Under the pieces are notes generated by a model. The model saw only the letters and a list, made by a program, of their open reading frames with translations. It did no database searches and had not been told where the DNA came from. Position numbers and translations under genes: made by a program. Positions 56,217 through 64,000 of a stretch of DNA of 64,000 nt are shown here, piece by piece. The first letter of the stretch is position 1; the number at the start of each line of letters is the position of its first letter. The stretch is from assembly GCF_012927165.1 (NCBI RefSeq), contig NZ_JABBGA010000001.1:248001-312000 (forward strand), written 5' to 3'. The stretch is from Zoogloea dura. Its GTDB lineage: Bacteria; Pseudomonadota; Gammaproteobacteria; Burkholderiales; Rhodocyclaceae.

Positions 56217-56244
56217 GGGCCGCTGGGCCGACGCTCAGGGCCGC

Positions 56245-56880
56245 TTATTCGCTGCCATCCAGGAGGCCATGGGCCTCCGCGTGGCGGTACATGTCAAGGA
56301 CCGTCGCCAGGCCGGTCTTCTGCCGGATCCCGGTCTGGTAGTTGGCAACCGTCTTGATGCTGAGGAAGAGCCGCTGGGCGATCTCCTCGACGCTGCGGCC
56401 GGCCGCCAGCAGGCGGAATATCTCGAATTCACGGGGCGACAGGCTGGCGTGGATCCCCTCCCCCGCCGGCTCGATGGCCAGGGCCACGTCCGGCGACAGC
56501 GGGCGCTCGCCGCGCGCTACCTGGCGAACCGCGTCGATCAGGGCATCCGGCTCGCTGCTCTTGGTCAGGTAGCCATCGGCGCCCGCCTTCAAGGCCTGGG
56601 CCACCATGGCCGGATTGTCGTGCATCGAGAAGATCAGCACCTTGAGGCCGGGCTGGCGCAGCTTGACCCTTGACAGGGTCTCCAGCCCTCCCCGTCCAGG
56701 CATCGACAGATCGAGCACCAGCACGTCGGCCGGATGCTCGGCCAGCCAGTGGCAGGTGGCGTCGCTGTCGCTGAAGTCAGCCACCACCTGCATGTCGTCC
56801 TCGAGTTCGAGCAGGCGCCGGTAGCCGGTGCGCACCACTGCGTGGTCGTCGGCCAGCACCACCCTCAGGGGCTGGCTCAT
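56245..56880 (-). CDS. NarL/UhpA-type response regulator
   Basis: 211 residues. Receiver domain with VVLADDHAVVRTGYRRLL, phospho-acceptor Asp in VLVLDLSMPGRGG near 58 and the Lys in GYLTKSSEPD. LuxR-type HTH from about 145 (LSPREFEIFRLLAAGRSVEE, then IAQRLFLSIKTVANYQTGI). Its start overlaps the stop of the kinase gene by 4 nt, so the two form a coupled pair. Targets unknown; the Fur-type TonB receptor gene lies just upstream on the same strand. Confidence 0.93.
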   Translation of the reverse strand: MSQPLRVVLADDHAVVRTGYRRLLELEDDMQVVADFSDSDATCHWLAEHPADVLVLDLSMPGRGGLETLSRVKLRQPGLKVLIFSMHDNPAMVAQALKAGADGYLTKSSEPDALIDAVRQVARGERPLSPDVALAIEPAGEGIHASLSPREFEIFRLLAAGRSVEEIAQRLFLSIKTVANYQTGIRQKTGLATVLDMYRHAEAHGLLDGSE

Positions 56881-58208
56881 CCGGCGCTCCCGAGGGGCAG
56901 CCTGGCCGACAGCCGGAGGCCGGGCCGAGCCTGCCCGGGAGACAGGGGGCTGACTTCGAGCTGGCCGCCCAGCGCCCAGATGCGTTCCCGCAGCCCGGCC
57001 AGGCCGTTGCCATGGCGGATGGCCGCCTCGGGGGCGACAATCCCCACTCCGTCATCACATACGCTCCAGCTCAGCACCGCCGGATCGCCGGCCTCCACCC
57101 GCAGTTCGATGGCGACCTTCCGTGCGTCGGCATGGCGGGCGATGTTGGCGAGGGCTTCCTGGGTCATCCGATAGACAAAGAGGCTGGTTTCACGGGGCAG
57201 TTCAAGGTGGCCGGGATGGATGTCGAGGTGGAACTCCCGGCCCGGCAGGCGTGCATCCTGCCAGCTTTTTACCAGTTCTTCGAGCAGGCCGCCAATGGCC
57301 AGCCTGTCGGCTTCGCCCAACGCGTCCGCAACGGGCTGCAACTGGTGCAGAAGCCCCCGCAGGGATTGATGGAGAGTCAGGGCCTGGGCTTCCATGTCGC
57401 GCACCGCGGCCTGCAGGGAAACGTCCTTGGCGGTGCGTCGTAACAGGTAGGCCACGTTGGCGCGCAATGCGGTGAGCGCCTGCCCGAAGTGCTCCTGGAG
57501 GGATAGCGCCAGCCGGGCCCGCTCGTCCTCCTGCAAGGTCATCAGGCGCACGGAGAGCTGTTTCTGGCGTGCCTCTGCGGCGCCCAGGGCCTCGGCCAGA
57601 TGGTTCAGCGCGCCGGCCACGTGGTCGAGCTCGCGGACCGGAAGGCGCGGCAGGCGGGCGCTGAAGTCCTGGCGACGGAATGCGGCGATGGCGCCGAGGA
57701 TGGCGCGCAGCGGGCCGAAGGCGCGGCGCACCACCCAGTAGGAGCCAAGCAGCATCGCCAGCCCGTAAACGAGGAAAAGCCCGGTCATCCCGAGGATGTC
57801 GGCCAGGGCTTCCCGCTGTTCACTGAGCGGATCGGGGATCAGGACGGCATTGAAGGTCTGCCCATCCTCCCTGCGCAGCACCAGCCGGGCGCCGCCCTCC
57901 CCCGCCGGGATGGGGCTGGCCGCCGGGACCAGGACCTGCCCCTGCCCGTCCTCGATCTGGAAGGTCAGGTGGCGCAAGGCCTCGCTGCGGCTGATGGCTT
58001 GCAGCGCCTCGAGATTTTGTGGGAGGGCGTCGGTACTGCCGCGTTGAAGGCCCGACAAAGCCTCGAGCAATCGTGCGACCTCACGGGCGCCGTGGTTTTC
58101 CTGGCGGATGTCCGCACTGGCCCGCCAGCTGGCGAGCAGCACGGCGACGCTGAGGCTGGCCAGAAATATCCAGGCCGCGCGCCGTACCAGCAGGCGGGTC
58201 AGGTCCAT
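56877..58208 (-). CDS. NarX/UhpB-type sensor kinase with altered phospho-acceptor site
   Basis: 443 residues. Two membrane helices (about 12-28 and 140-160) flank a periplasmic sensor; HAMP follows (about 160-215). In the dimerisation domain the canonical H-box L-H-D-x-x-G-Q reads LQEHFGQ: Gln238 stands at the His position, Asp is Glu, and a His (His240) appears two residues later. The ATPase domain is intact by eye (VYRMTQEALANIARHADA, VCDDGVGI, GNGLAGLRERI). It is either a kinase that uses a shifted His or a phosphatase-type sensor. Its stop overlaps the regulator's start. Confidence 0.87.
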   Translation of the reverse strand: MDLTRLLVRRAAWIFLASLSVAVLLASWRASADIRQENHGAREVARLLEALSGLQRGSTDALPQNLEALQAISRSEALRHLTFQIEDGQGQVLVPAASPIPAGEGGARLVLRREDGQTFNAVLIPDPLSEQREALADILGMTGLFLVYGLAMLLGSYWVVRRAFGPLRAILGAIAAFRRQDFSARLPRLPVRELDHVAGALNHLAEALGAAEARQKQLSVRLMTLQEDERARLALSLQEHFGQALTALRANVAYLLRRTAKDVSLQAAVRDMEAQALTLHQSLRGLLHQLQPVADALGEADRLAIGGLLEELVKSWQDARLPGREFHLDIHPGHLELPRETSLFVYRMTQEALANIARHADARKVAIELRVEAGDPAVLSWSVCDDGVGIVAPEAAIRHGNGLAGLRERIWALGGQLEVSPLSPGQARPGLRLSARLPLGSAG

Positions 58209-58262
58209 GGGGAGCGCTCCCGGTCAAGCCGCCTGCCGCACGGCAGGCGGGATTGGATCAGG

Positions 58263-60767
58263 TCAGAGGCTGTAGCGCACGCCGACCCACACGGTGCGCG
58301 GTGCCCCCGGTGCATAGAAGGTCGAGCCCACCTGGGGATACTCCCCATTCACCGCGCCAAAGGGACGCGCCACAAGAGCACTGCCGTCTGCGTTGAAGCC
58401 GGTCGAGCCCAGCTGGGCACCTGTGGTGTATTGGCGATCGAAGAGGTTGTTGATCTGGCCGAACACCTGCAGGCGGCGGTCCACCTGGTAGCGGGCGTTG
58501 AGGTTGAACACCGCGTAGCCGCCGGAGCGGCCGGAGCCCACGTAATAAGTGCCGTCAGGCTGATGCTGGTTGTTCTCGTTGCCACGGGCATAGGAGCCGG
58601 ATACGCCGACCAGGTCGGTACCCACCGAGAAGGCGCTGGTGATCCGGTAAGCCGCCGAGGCCTTCACGATGTGCCGTGGGGTCAGCGGAATACGATCCCC
58701 CTTCCGCACGTCGATGGTCCCTTCCATGCCGGGGCCCTCTTCGTTGGTGCTGTTGCCGGTCCCGCCCACTTCCTCGGCGGAGCGGTAGGTGGCATCCAGG
58801 AAGGTGTAGGACAGGGCCAGGCTGACGGGACCAAGGGCGGTGCTGGCACCGGCCTCCACACCCTGCCGACGGGTCTTGCCGAAGTTCTTGAAGTAGCCGT
58901 AGCCCAGCTGTTCGTCGGCGACGAACAGGATGTCGTCATGGTTGGTGGCGCGGAAGACCCCGAGGTTCCAGTGAGTCACGGTGTTCAGCTGACCACGCAG
59001 GCCCACATCCCAGGTCTTGGTCACGACCTGCTTGAGCGGCGGATCACCGGCCATCGCGTTGGGCAGCTTGCACGGGTTCTCCGGGTTGGCACAGCCCAGC
59101 TCGATGGAGGTCGGGGTGCGGCTGCCTTCGCTGTAGCCGGCATAGGCGTTCCAGCTGCGCGACGGAGTGAAGGTCAGCCCCACCGCGGGGTTGAAGCGGC
59201 TGAAGCTGTGATTGCCATCGAGCGAGTCATCGCCGCCACCGGGGTTCAGATTGTCCCGGTTCTTCAGCGCCGTACGGTTGTAGCGGCCGGACACGGTGGC
59301 GTGCCAGTGGTTGTTGAGGGACAGGGTGTCGGTGGCGAAGACACTGTAAGTGCGGGTGCGACCGTTGAGATTCACCCGGCTGTCGAGCGCCTCCTCGCCT
59401 GCGCCAGCATTCTGACTGCCATCCGCCCATGCATCCACCGGCGTCACGCTGCGATCCGGATTGATGTAGCCGTACTGGCCGGACTGCTGGAAATGCAGGT
59501 TGCTCTGATCGTAGCCGGCGCCGGCGATGAACAGGTTCTTGCGGTCGCCGAGCTGCCCGCTGATGGAGACCTGCCCCGACATGCCGAAGTTTTCCTGGTC
59601 GGTCCGGGTCCGGTTGATCAGACCTGTGCACTTTTCGTTCGGCTCGTCGGCCAGCAAGGCATTGGCCAGGCAGCGCCAGTACGGGAAAGGCGTGTTCGAC
59701 GCATTGGCACCGCTGGTCGGGAAGCCGGTATAGCCCGCGGCGGCCAGCGCTGCGCGCTCGCCCGCGCTGGGCTGATGGAGCGACTGCGACAGCGCCTCCT
59801 CGTTGATGTCGCCGTTGTAGGTCGAGCCGGTGATCTTGCGGTAATAGACGTTCCCCGACACCAGGGCGTTGTCGCTCAGGCTGTGCTTGCCGGTGAGGTT
59901 CATGAACAGGGAGCGGTTGCGGGTGATGTCCGGCTGGGTGTAGATGCTGCTGTAGTCATTGGCGAGCATCCGGCCTTCCTGCAGGCCGTTGCCGTTCATG
60001 CGGTTGTCGGCGTAAGCGAGCGTCAGGTCCAGATCGCTGCGGGCGTCCTGCCAGCCGAGCTTGCCGAACACCTGGCGGATCGATGACGGCGAGTTGGTAC
60101 GCCAGCCGTTCTCTTCAAAATGGTTGGCCGTGACGAACCACTCGAGCCCCTGCTCGTTGAAGCCGCCGTGCTCGAATTCGACGGAGCGACGCCCATAGGA
60201 GCCGGCCGTGGCCTGCACGGACGTCCCGGCGTGGGTGCGCCCCTCCTTGGTCTGGATGGCCAGGGCGCCACCCAGGGTGTTGAGGCCGAACAGGGGGTTG
60301 GAGCCCGGCATGAGATTGATCGAGGCGATCGCCGACTTGGGAATGAGGTCCCAGCTGACCACGTCGCCGAAGGGCTGGTTGACCCGCACGCCATCGAAAT
60401 ACACCGACAGGCCCTGGGCGGTACCCAGCAAGGGCGAAGCGGTATAGCCCCGGTAATTCACATCCGCCTGGTAGGGATTGCCCTGGGTTTCATTGACATG
60501 CACGCCGTTGAGGCGGCGGTTGATGAAAGATGAGATGTCGAGCGCCTGGCTGTCATCGATGTCCTTGGCGGTGGCGCTCTGCACCGGCGCGGCAATCTGC
60601 TCCACCGGCAGCTCGAGGCCGGGCAGCGGCGTCTGGCCGATGACCGTCACGGTCGGCGTGACCGTCATCGGATCATCGGCGGCCTGGGCGTGGCCGGCAA
60701 ACAGGGCGGCAAGCGCCACGGCGAGGGGGCGGACCCGGCTACGAGGTTCGGGCTTGGACAGACGCAT
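58263..60767 (-). CDS. TonB-dependent outer-membrane receptor
   Basis: 834 residues. Signal peptide ([13 protein letters not shown]), then a likely TonB box (TVTVIGQ, about residue 38). The plug domain has [20 protein letters not shown] near 96, [18 protein letters not shown] and [20 protein letters not shown]. The rest is a 22-strand barrel ending VGVRYSL. This plug type occurs in receptors of unsettled substrate. A perfect Fur-type palindrome lies 170 bp upstream, so it should be made under iron shortage; iron-siderophore or haem uptake is inferred. Confidence 0.92.
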   Translation of the reverse strand: MRLSKPEPRSRVRPLAVALAALFAGHAQAADDPMTVTPTVTVIGQTPLPGLELPVEQIAAPVQSATAKDIDDSQALDISSFINRRLNGVHVNETQGNPYQADVNYRGYTASPLLGTAQGLSVYFDGVRVNQPFGDVVSWDLIPKSAIASINLMPGSNPLFGLNTLGGALAIQTKEGRTHAGTSVQATAGSYGRRSVEFEHGGFNEQGLEWFVTANHFEENGWRTNSPSSIRQVFGKLGWQDARSDLDLTLAYADNRMNGNGLQEGRMLANDYSSIYTQPDITRNRSLFMNLTGKHSLSDNALVSGNVYYRKITGSTYNGDINEEALSQSLHQPSAGERAALAAAGYTGFPTSGANASNTPFPYWRCLANALLADEPNEKCTGLINRTRTDQENFGMSGQVSISGQLGDRKNLFIAGAGYDQSNLHFQQSGQYGYINPDRSVTPVDAWADGSQNAGAGEEALDSRVNLNGRTRTYSVFATDTLSLNNHWHATVSGRYNRTALKNRDNLNPGGGDDSLDGNHSFSRFNPAVGLTFTPSRSWNAYAGYSEGSRTPTSIELGCANPENPCKLPNAMAGDPPLKQVVTKTWDVGLRGQLNTVTHWNLGVFRATNHDDILFVADEQLGYGYFKNFGKTRRQGVEAGASTALGPVSLALSYTFLDATYRSAEEVGGTGNSTNEEGPGMEGTIDVRKGDRIPLTPRHIVKASAAYRITSAFSVGTDLVGVSGSYARGNENNQHQPDGTYYVGSGRSGGYAVFNLNARYQVDRRLQVFGQINNLFDRQYTTGAQLGSTGFNADGSALVARPFGAVNGEYPQVGSTFYAPGAPRTVWVGVRYSL

Positions 60768-60936
60768 CGCGGAAAGTCTCCAGATCGGTATTTTTGTGTG
60801 GACGGTGCGGAGATTACGAGGGGCGCCCCTCCCGCGCCATGGGAGAAGTTCCCGACGTGACAGGCTGCTGCGGCGCGCCAGAAATTTGTTGCACTGCGAC
60901 GGTCTTTAGCCTTGACCGGCCTGTAACAAGACAATA

Positions 60937-60957
60937 AAATGCGAATCGTTCGCATTT
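60937..60957. promoter_or_regulatory. Fur box between the TonB-dependent receptor gene and tonB
   Basis: AAATGCGAA-TCG-TTCGCATTT, a perfect 9-bp inverted repeat with a 3-bp core, in an AT-rich patch. This form (ATGCGAA...TTCGCAT) is common for Fur sites in betaproteobacteria. It lies 170 bp before the leftward receptor gene and 116 bp before tonB, and may repress both when iron is plentiful. Confidence 0.85.
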
Positions 60958-61072
60958 GTATTCGCGGAGTTTATCCAGCCCTTCCGCAATCGGTGCCCCT
61001 CTCAGCCAGCCAGCACTTGCCCCCAGGGCAATGTCGCAAGCCAGCCAGGACATGCCCTAACTGGAGACCGAC

Positions 61073-61828
61073 ATGACGCTTGCCCTCAGTGCGCAGGCCC
61101 CTGCTGCAACCGATCAGCCCGCCCGCTCCGCGGTGTTGCCCCGTGCCGGGCTCGTCTCGAACAGCCTGAGGCGCAACGCTACCGGCGTTGGCGTGGCGAC
61201 CCTCCTCCATGTGGGGATGCTTGTGGCGATCGTTCGCAGCATCGGGGAAAGCACTCCGCCGGTCGTGCCTCCGCAGCCCTTGATGGCGATCTCGCTGGTC
61301 ACCCAGGCCGAAGAAAAGCCGGCACCCAAGCCCAAGCCGGAGCCGGTCAAGCCCCCGGAAAAGACGGTGAGCAAGACCACCCAACCGAAAAACCAGCCGA
61401 CACCCCGGGTACAGAGCACCAGCCAGCCGGTTCTCACCTCGGCGGCAACGGCGACCAATCCGGTCGAAATCACCGCCCCTGCCGCGGCCGCAGCCCCCAC
61501 GCCACCGGCTCCGACGCCCGCCAGGGAGGCCCCCGTCGCGGTCGTGGCGCCGCGCTTCGATGCGGCCTACCTGGCCAATCCCATCCCTGAATATCCCAGG
61601 CTGTCCCGCCGTATGGGCGAGGAAGGCCGGGTGATGCTGCGCGTCCATGTGGGGGCCGACGGCAAGCCCCTGGAGGTCACCATCGCCAAGAGCAGCGGCT
61701 ACCCCCGCCTCGACGACGTGGCCCGCGATACGGTGTTGCGCAGCTGGCGCTTTGTGCCCGCCCGCCAGGGCGACCAGGCCGTGGCCGGCACGGTGCGCGT
61801 CCCCATCGACTTCACCCTCGACTCCTGA
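61073..61828 (+). CDS. tonB: Energy transducer TonB
   Basis: 251 residues. Membrane anchor near 37-55 (VGVATLLHVGMLVAIVRSI), a Pro/Lys-rich spacer (PAPKPKPEPVKPPEKTVSKT, about 80-160) and a C-terminal TonB domain (YPRLSRRMGEEGRVMLRVHV, then SSGYPRLDDVARDTVLRSW). It carries energy from ExbB/ExbD to the receptor. First gene of tonB-exbB-exbD behind a Fur box. Confidence 0.95.
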   Translation: MTLALSAQAPAATDQPARSAVLPRAGLVSNSLRRNATGVGVATLLHVGMLVAIVRSIGESTPPVVPPQPLMAISLVTQAEEKPAPKPKPEPVKPPEKTVSKTTQPKNQPTPRVQSTSQPVLTSAATATNPVEITAPAAAAAPTPPAPTPAREAPVAVVAPRFDAAYLANPIPEYPRLSRRMGEEGRVMLRVHVGADGKPLEVTIAKSSGYPRLDDVARDTVLRSWRFVPARQGDQAVAGTVRVPIDFTLDS

Positions 61829-61864
61829 TCAATCCGCCTTCCAAATCCCCCAAAAGGAACTTCC

Positions 61865-62593
61865 ATGAACGAACATACCTTCAGTCTCGGCCAGATCTGG
61901 TCCCAGGGGGACAGCGTCTCCCACGCGGTGGCCATCATCCTGGTCATCATGTCGCTGGCCTCCTGGTCGGTCATCCTGGTCAAGGCCTGGGGCCTGGTCC
62001 AGCTGCGCCGCATGAGCGCCGGCGCCAAGCAGTTCTGGCACACAACCAGCTTTGACGACGGCATGGCAGCGCTCACCCCGGCTTCCGCCGACAACCCCTT
62101 CCGCGACCTGGCCGCCCGCAGTACCGAGGCGGTGAGCCACCACGTCAATCACCAGGACGAACTGCACGGGGTGCTCAACCTGAACGACTGGGTCACCAGC
62201 ACCATGCGGCAGTCCATCGATGACACCACCGGCCGCATGCAGGCTGGCCTGTCGATCCTCGCCTCGGTGGGGGCGACCGCGCCCTTTGTCGGCCTCTTCG
62301 GCACGGTGTGGGGCATTTATCACGCCCTGGTGGGTATCGGCGCAGCCGGTCAGGCCACCCTCGACAAGGTGGCCGGCCCGGTCGGCGAGGCGCTGGTGAT
62401 GACCGCCGGCGGCCTGGCCGTGGCGATCCCCGCGGTGCTCGGCTACAACGCCCTGGTGCGTGGCAACAAGGAGATCCTGGCCCGCCTGAAGCACTTCGCC
62501 CATGACCTGCACGCCTATCTCGTGACCGGTGGAAAGGTGCGTCGCCACCCCGCCCGGATCCACCCCCTGCCCACCCGGAAGGAAGCCCAATGA
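61865..62593 (+). CDS. exbB: Biopolymer transport protein ExbB
   Basis: 242 residues, three membrane helices. The first helix (VAIILVIMSLASWSVILVKA) and the pair GLSILASVGATAPFVGLFGT and MTAGGLAVAIPAVLGYNALV identify the MotA/TolQ/ExbB family. With ExbD it forms the proton-driven motor for TonB. Its stop overlaps the exbD start by 4 nt. Confidence 0.95.
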   Translation: MNEHTFSLGQIWSQGDSVSHAVAIILVIMSLASWSVILVKAWGLVQLRRMSAGAKQFWHTTSFDDGMAALTPASADNPFRDLAARSTEAVSHHVNHQDELHGVLNLNDWVTSTMRQSIDDTTGRMQAGLSILASVGATAPFVGLFGTVWGIYHALVGIGAAGQATLDKVAGPVGEALVMTAGGLAVAIPAVLGYNALVRGNKEILARLKHFAHDLHAYLVTGGKVRRHPARIHPLPTRKEAQ

Positions 62594-63012
62594 GCTTCAA
62601 CACCAGCGACTTCGACGATGACGGCGATGTGATGTCGGAAATCAACATGACGCCCCTGGTGGACGTCATGCTGGTGCTCCTGATCATCTTCATCATCACC
62701 GTTCCGGTGATCAACCACGCGGTGAAGCTCGACCTGCCCAAGGCGTCCAGCCAGAAGGAGGAGATCAAGCCGCAGAAGATCAACCTGTCCATCAGCGCCG
62801 ACGGCGCCGTGAGCTGGAATGGCGAAGCGCTGGCAGTGGAGAGCCTGGATGCCCGCCTGGAAGCCAGCGCAGCCCAGCAGCCCCAGCCCGAGCTGCACCT
62901 GCAGGTGGACAAGCGCGCGGAATACGACCACGTGGCCCAGCTGCTGTCGGCGGCCAGCCGCCACGGGCTCGGCAAGGTGGCCTTCGTGACGGAGCCCGGC
63001 GCAGCGAAGTGA
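62590..63012 (+). CDS. exbD: Biopolymer transport protein ExbD
   Basis: 140 residues. MSEINMTPLVDVMLVLLIIF near residue 15 contains the single membrane helix with the essential Asp25, at the same position as in E. coli ExbD. The periplasmic domain follows (INLSISADGAVSWNGEALAV). Coupled to exbB by a 4-nt overlap; last gene of the operon. Confidence 0.95.
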   Translation: MSFNTSDFDDDGDVMSEINMTPLVDVMLVLLIIFIITVPVINHAVKLDLPKASSQKEEIKPQKINLSISADGAVSWNGEALAVESLDARLEASAAQQPQPELHLQVDKRAEYDHVAQLLSAASRHGLGKVAFVTEPGAAK

Positions 63013-63113
63013 TACGAGCCCCCCAAGGCCGGGCTGTGCCCAGCCGTGGGGGACAGGAGAGCCTGGGACGGCCCGGCGTTTGCCCTGGAACTGGCACGGG
63101 CTGGCGGTCCTAT

Positions 63114-63881
63114 TCAATCAGCGCCAACGCGCTTGCGGAAATTGCGCAGCATGATGTCGTAGCGGCCGCTGGCTTTCAGTTGCTGCAGACCCTCCTCGAA
63201 AACTCCGGCCATCCGCTTGCCGTCGGGATGTGTCTTTGAAAAGGCGATCCAGAAGCCATCCACGCTGATTTGCCCGACCCTCTGGACGCGGCCGCGCAGG
63301 GCTGGATCGGCATTGATGCGCAGATAGCCCGGCAAGGTATTGACCAGGGCATAGCGGACACGCCCCGTAGCCAGCATGCGCAATTGCTGTGCATCCGAGG
63401 TGGCGGAGAACTTCACAATCCGCTGGTTGTGCATCAGCTCGGTCGGATAGGTGTAGCCGATGGTGATGCTCACCGTCTGGCCCTCCAGATCCTTCAGGGT
63501 CAGCTGGTCCTCGCCCAGATCGCTGCGTGCGAAAATCGCAAGCTCTTCTGAGAACATCGGGGTGGCATGCCAATGAAAGGTGTTCCGGTTGCCCTCCACG
63601 ATGGTCGCATTGAAGCACCCCACGGCACGACCGGTTTCAGCGTAATGGAGACAGCGGGCGAAGGGCACGGTAAGAAAGCGGACCTCCACGCCCTTGAGCT
63701 TGAAGGCGGCCCGGACCAGTTCCGGGGTGACTCCCTCCGGACCGGACTTGTCCGCCTTGACCGACGAATACGGCGGCCAGTCGTCCTCCGCCGCGATGAC
63801 AATAGTCTCTCCGGCCAAGGCGGGCAGGACGGGGAGCAGAGACAGGGCGAGCACGGCCAGCCGCCTGAGAATGCGTTTCAT
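63114..63881 (-). CDS. Periplasmic solute-binding protein, family 3
   Basis: 255 residues. Signal peptide (RLAVLALSLLPVLPALAG), then ETIVIAAEDDWPPYSSVKAD and GPEGVTPELVRAAFKLKGVE, the usual start of family 3 binding domains. No permease genes are nearby. Its start overlaps, by 4 nt, the stop of a histidine kinase gene upstream on the same strand, so the pair looks like a kinase with a periplasmic binding-protein sensor; this is inferred. Confidence 0.8.
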   Translation of the reverse strand: MKRILRRLAVLALSLLPVLPALAGETIVIAAEDDWPPYSSVKADKSGPEGVTPELVRAAFKLKGVEVRFLTVPFARCLHYAETGRAVGCFNATIVEGNRNTFHWHATPMFSEELAIFARSDLGEDQLTLKDLEGQTVSITIGYTYPTELMHNQRIVKFSATSDAQQLRMLATGRVRYALVNTLPGYLRINADPALRGRVQRVGQISVDGFWIAFSKTHPDGKRMAGVFEEGLQQLKASGRYDIMLRNFRKRVGAD

Positions 63882-64000
63882 GAGGGGGCTCCGGGAATGG
63901 GCGAGGCGCCCGGGCTGCCTGGTTCAAGCGGCAGGCGCCGCGGCAGATCAAGCACAAAGCTGACCCCGGCACCCGGGGCGGACTGGAAGTCGAGACGGCC
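63878..64000 (-). CDS. C-terminal end of a histidine kinase (rest outside window)
   Basis: The last 40 codons of a leftward gene. GRLDFQSAPGAGVSFVLDLP is the final strand region of a histidine-kinase ATPase domain (G-x-x-F-x-x-x-L-P), followed by a Pro-rich tail. The stop overlaps the start of the solute-binding protein gene (ATGA). Confidence 0.75.
   Translation of the reverse strand, partial: GRLDFQSAPGAGVSFVLDLPRRLPLEPGSPGASPIPGAPS

Noticed and set aside
63013-63113. GC-rich complementary segments after exbD as a terminator
   Set aside because: Pairing is imperfect and no T-run follows; not strong enough to list.

Overview
The window is GC-rich, densely packed DNA from a Gram-negative bacterium. 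The housekeeping genes (guaA; mltG-tmk-holB-pilZ-tatD; ygfZ-DUF4936-NRDE-mfd; lplT/alr-radA), TonB/ExbBD iron uptake and an outer-membrane metal efflux system point to a betaproteobacterium, most likely of the Rhodocyclales. That placement is inferred from gene content and order, because the window holds no rRNA.

Positions 1 to about 12,200 (possibly to about 14,100) are the right part of a prophage. It holds a very large polyvalent virion protein with a phosphoribosyltransferase domain and an LPD38-like region, tail or receptor-binding genes, and an AT-rich insert with an abortive-infection-like membrane protein and a MazF/PemK-type toxin-antitoxin pair. A lysis cassette follows (holin, signal-anchored endolysin, small membrane protein, Rz with an embedded Rz1), then a lipoprotein endonuclease I and a cupin protein with two helix-turn-helix repeats. 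On the other strand, a small unknown gene and a YedK/HMCES gene lie behind a good LexA box.

Positions 14,200 to 22,700 hold guaA with a terminator, a hipBA-like pair behind a 12-bp palindrome, a cyclic-nucleotide-gated MscS-type channel with a structured leader, a possible small RNA, and a KfrA-like protein next to a tyrosine recombinase. A near-perfect LexA box that contains a TATAAT promoter element lies between the recombinase and an overlooked 57-residue hydrophobic gene. These are the most unusual signals in the window.

Positions 22,700 to 33,000 are core genes. mltG, tmk, holB, pilZ, tatD and an ankyrin gene form one operon in which most junctions are 4-nt ATGA overlaps. Divergent from it are ygfZ, a DUF4936 gene, an NRDE-family gene and mfd. 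Positions 33,000 to 39,500 are a signalling block: a periplasmic solute-binding protein, a double-receiver regulator, a hybrid kinase ending in HPt, and an HD-GYP c-di-GMP phosphodiesterase.

Positions 39,500 to 48,000 hold a VIT-family transporter and a copper/silver efflux operon (DUF411-cusF-cusC-cusB-cusA). The operon and a cytochrome c gene upstream each have the same ATTAC-N6-GTAAT operator-like palindrome. Positions 48,000 to 64,000 hold the tail-specific protease, HU, radA-alr with a LysR regulator, lplT, a NarL-type two-component pair whose kinase lacks the usual phospho-acceptor histidine, and a TonB-dependent receptor divergent from tonB-exbB-exbD with a perfect Fur-type palindrome between them. 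The window ends with a second solute-binding protein coupled to a histidine kinase that runs off the edge.

No rRNA, tRNA, CRISPR array or intact insertion sequence was recognised.
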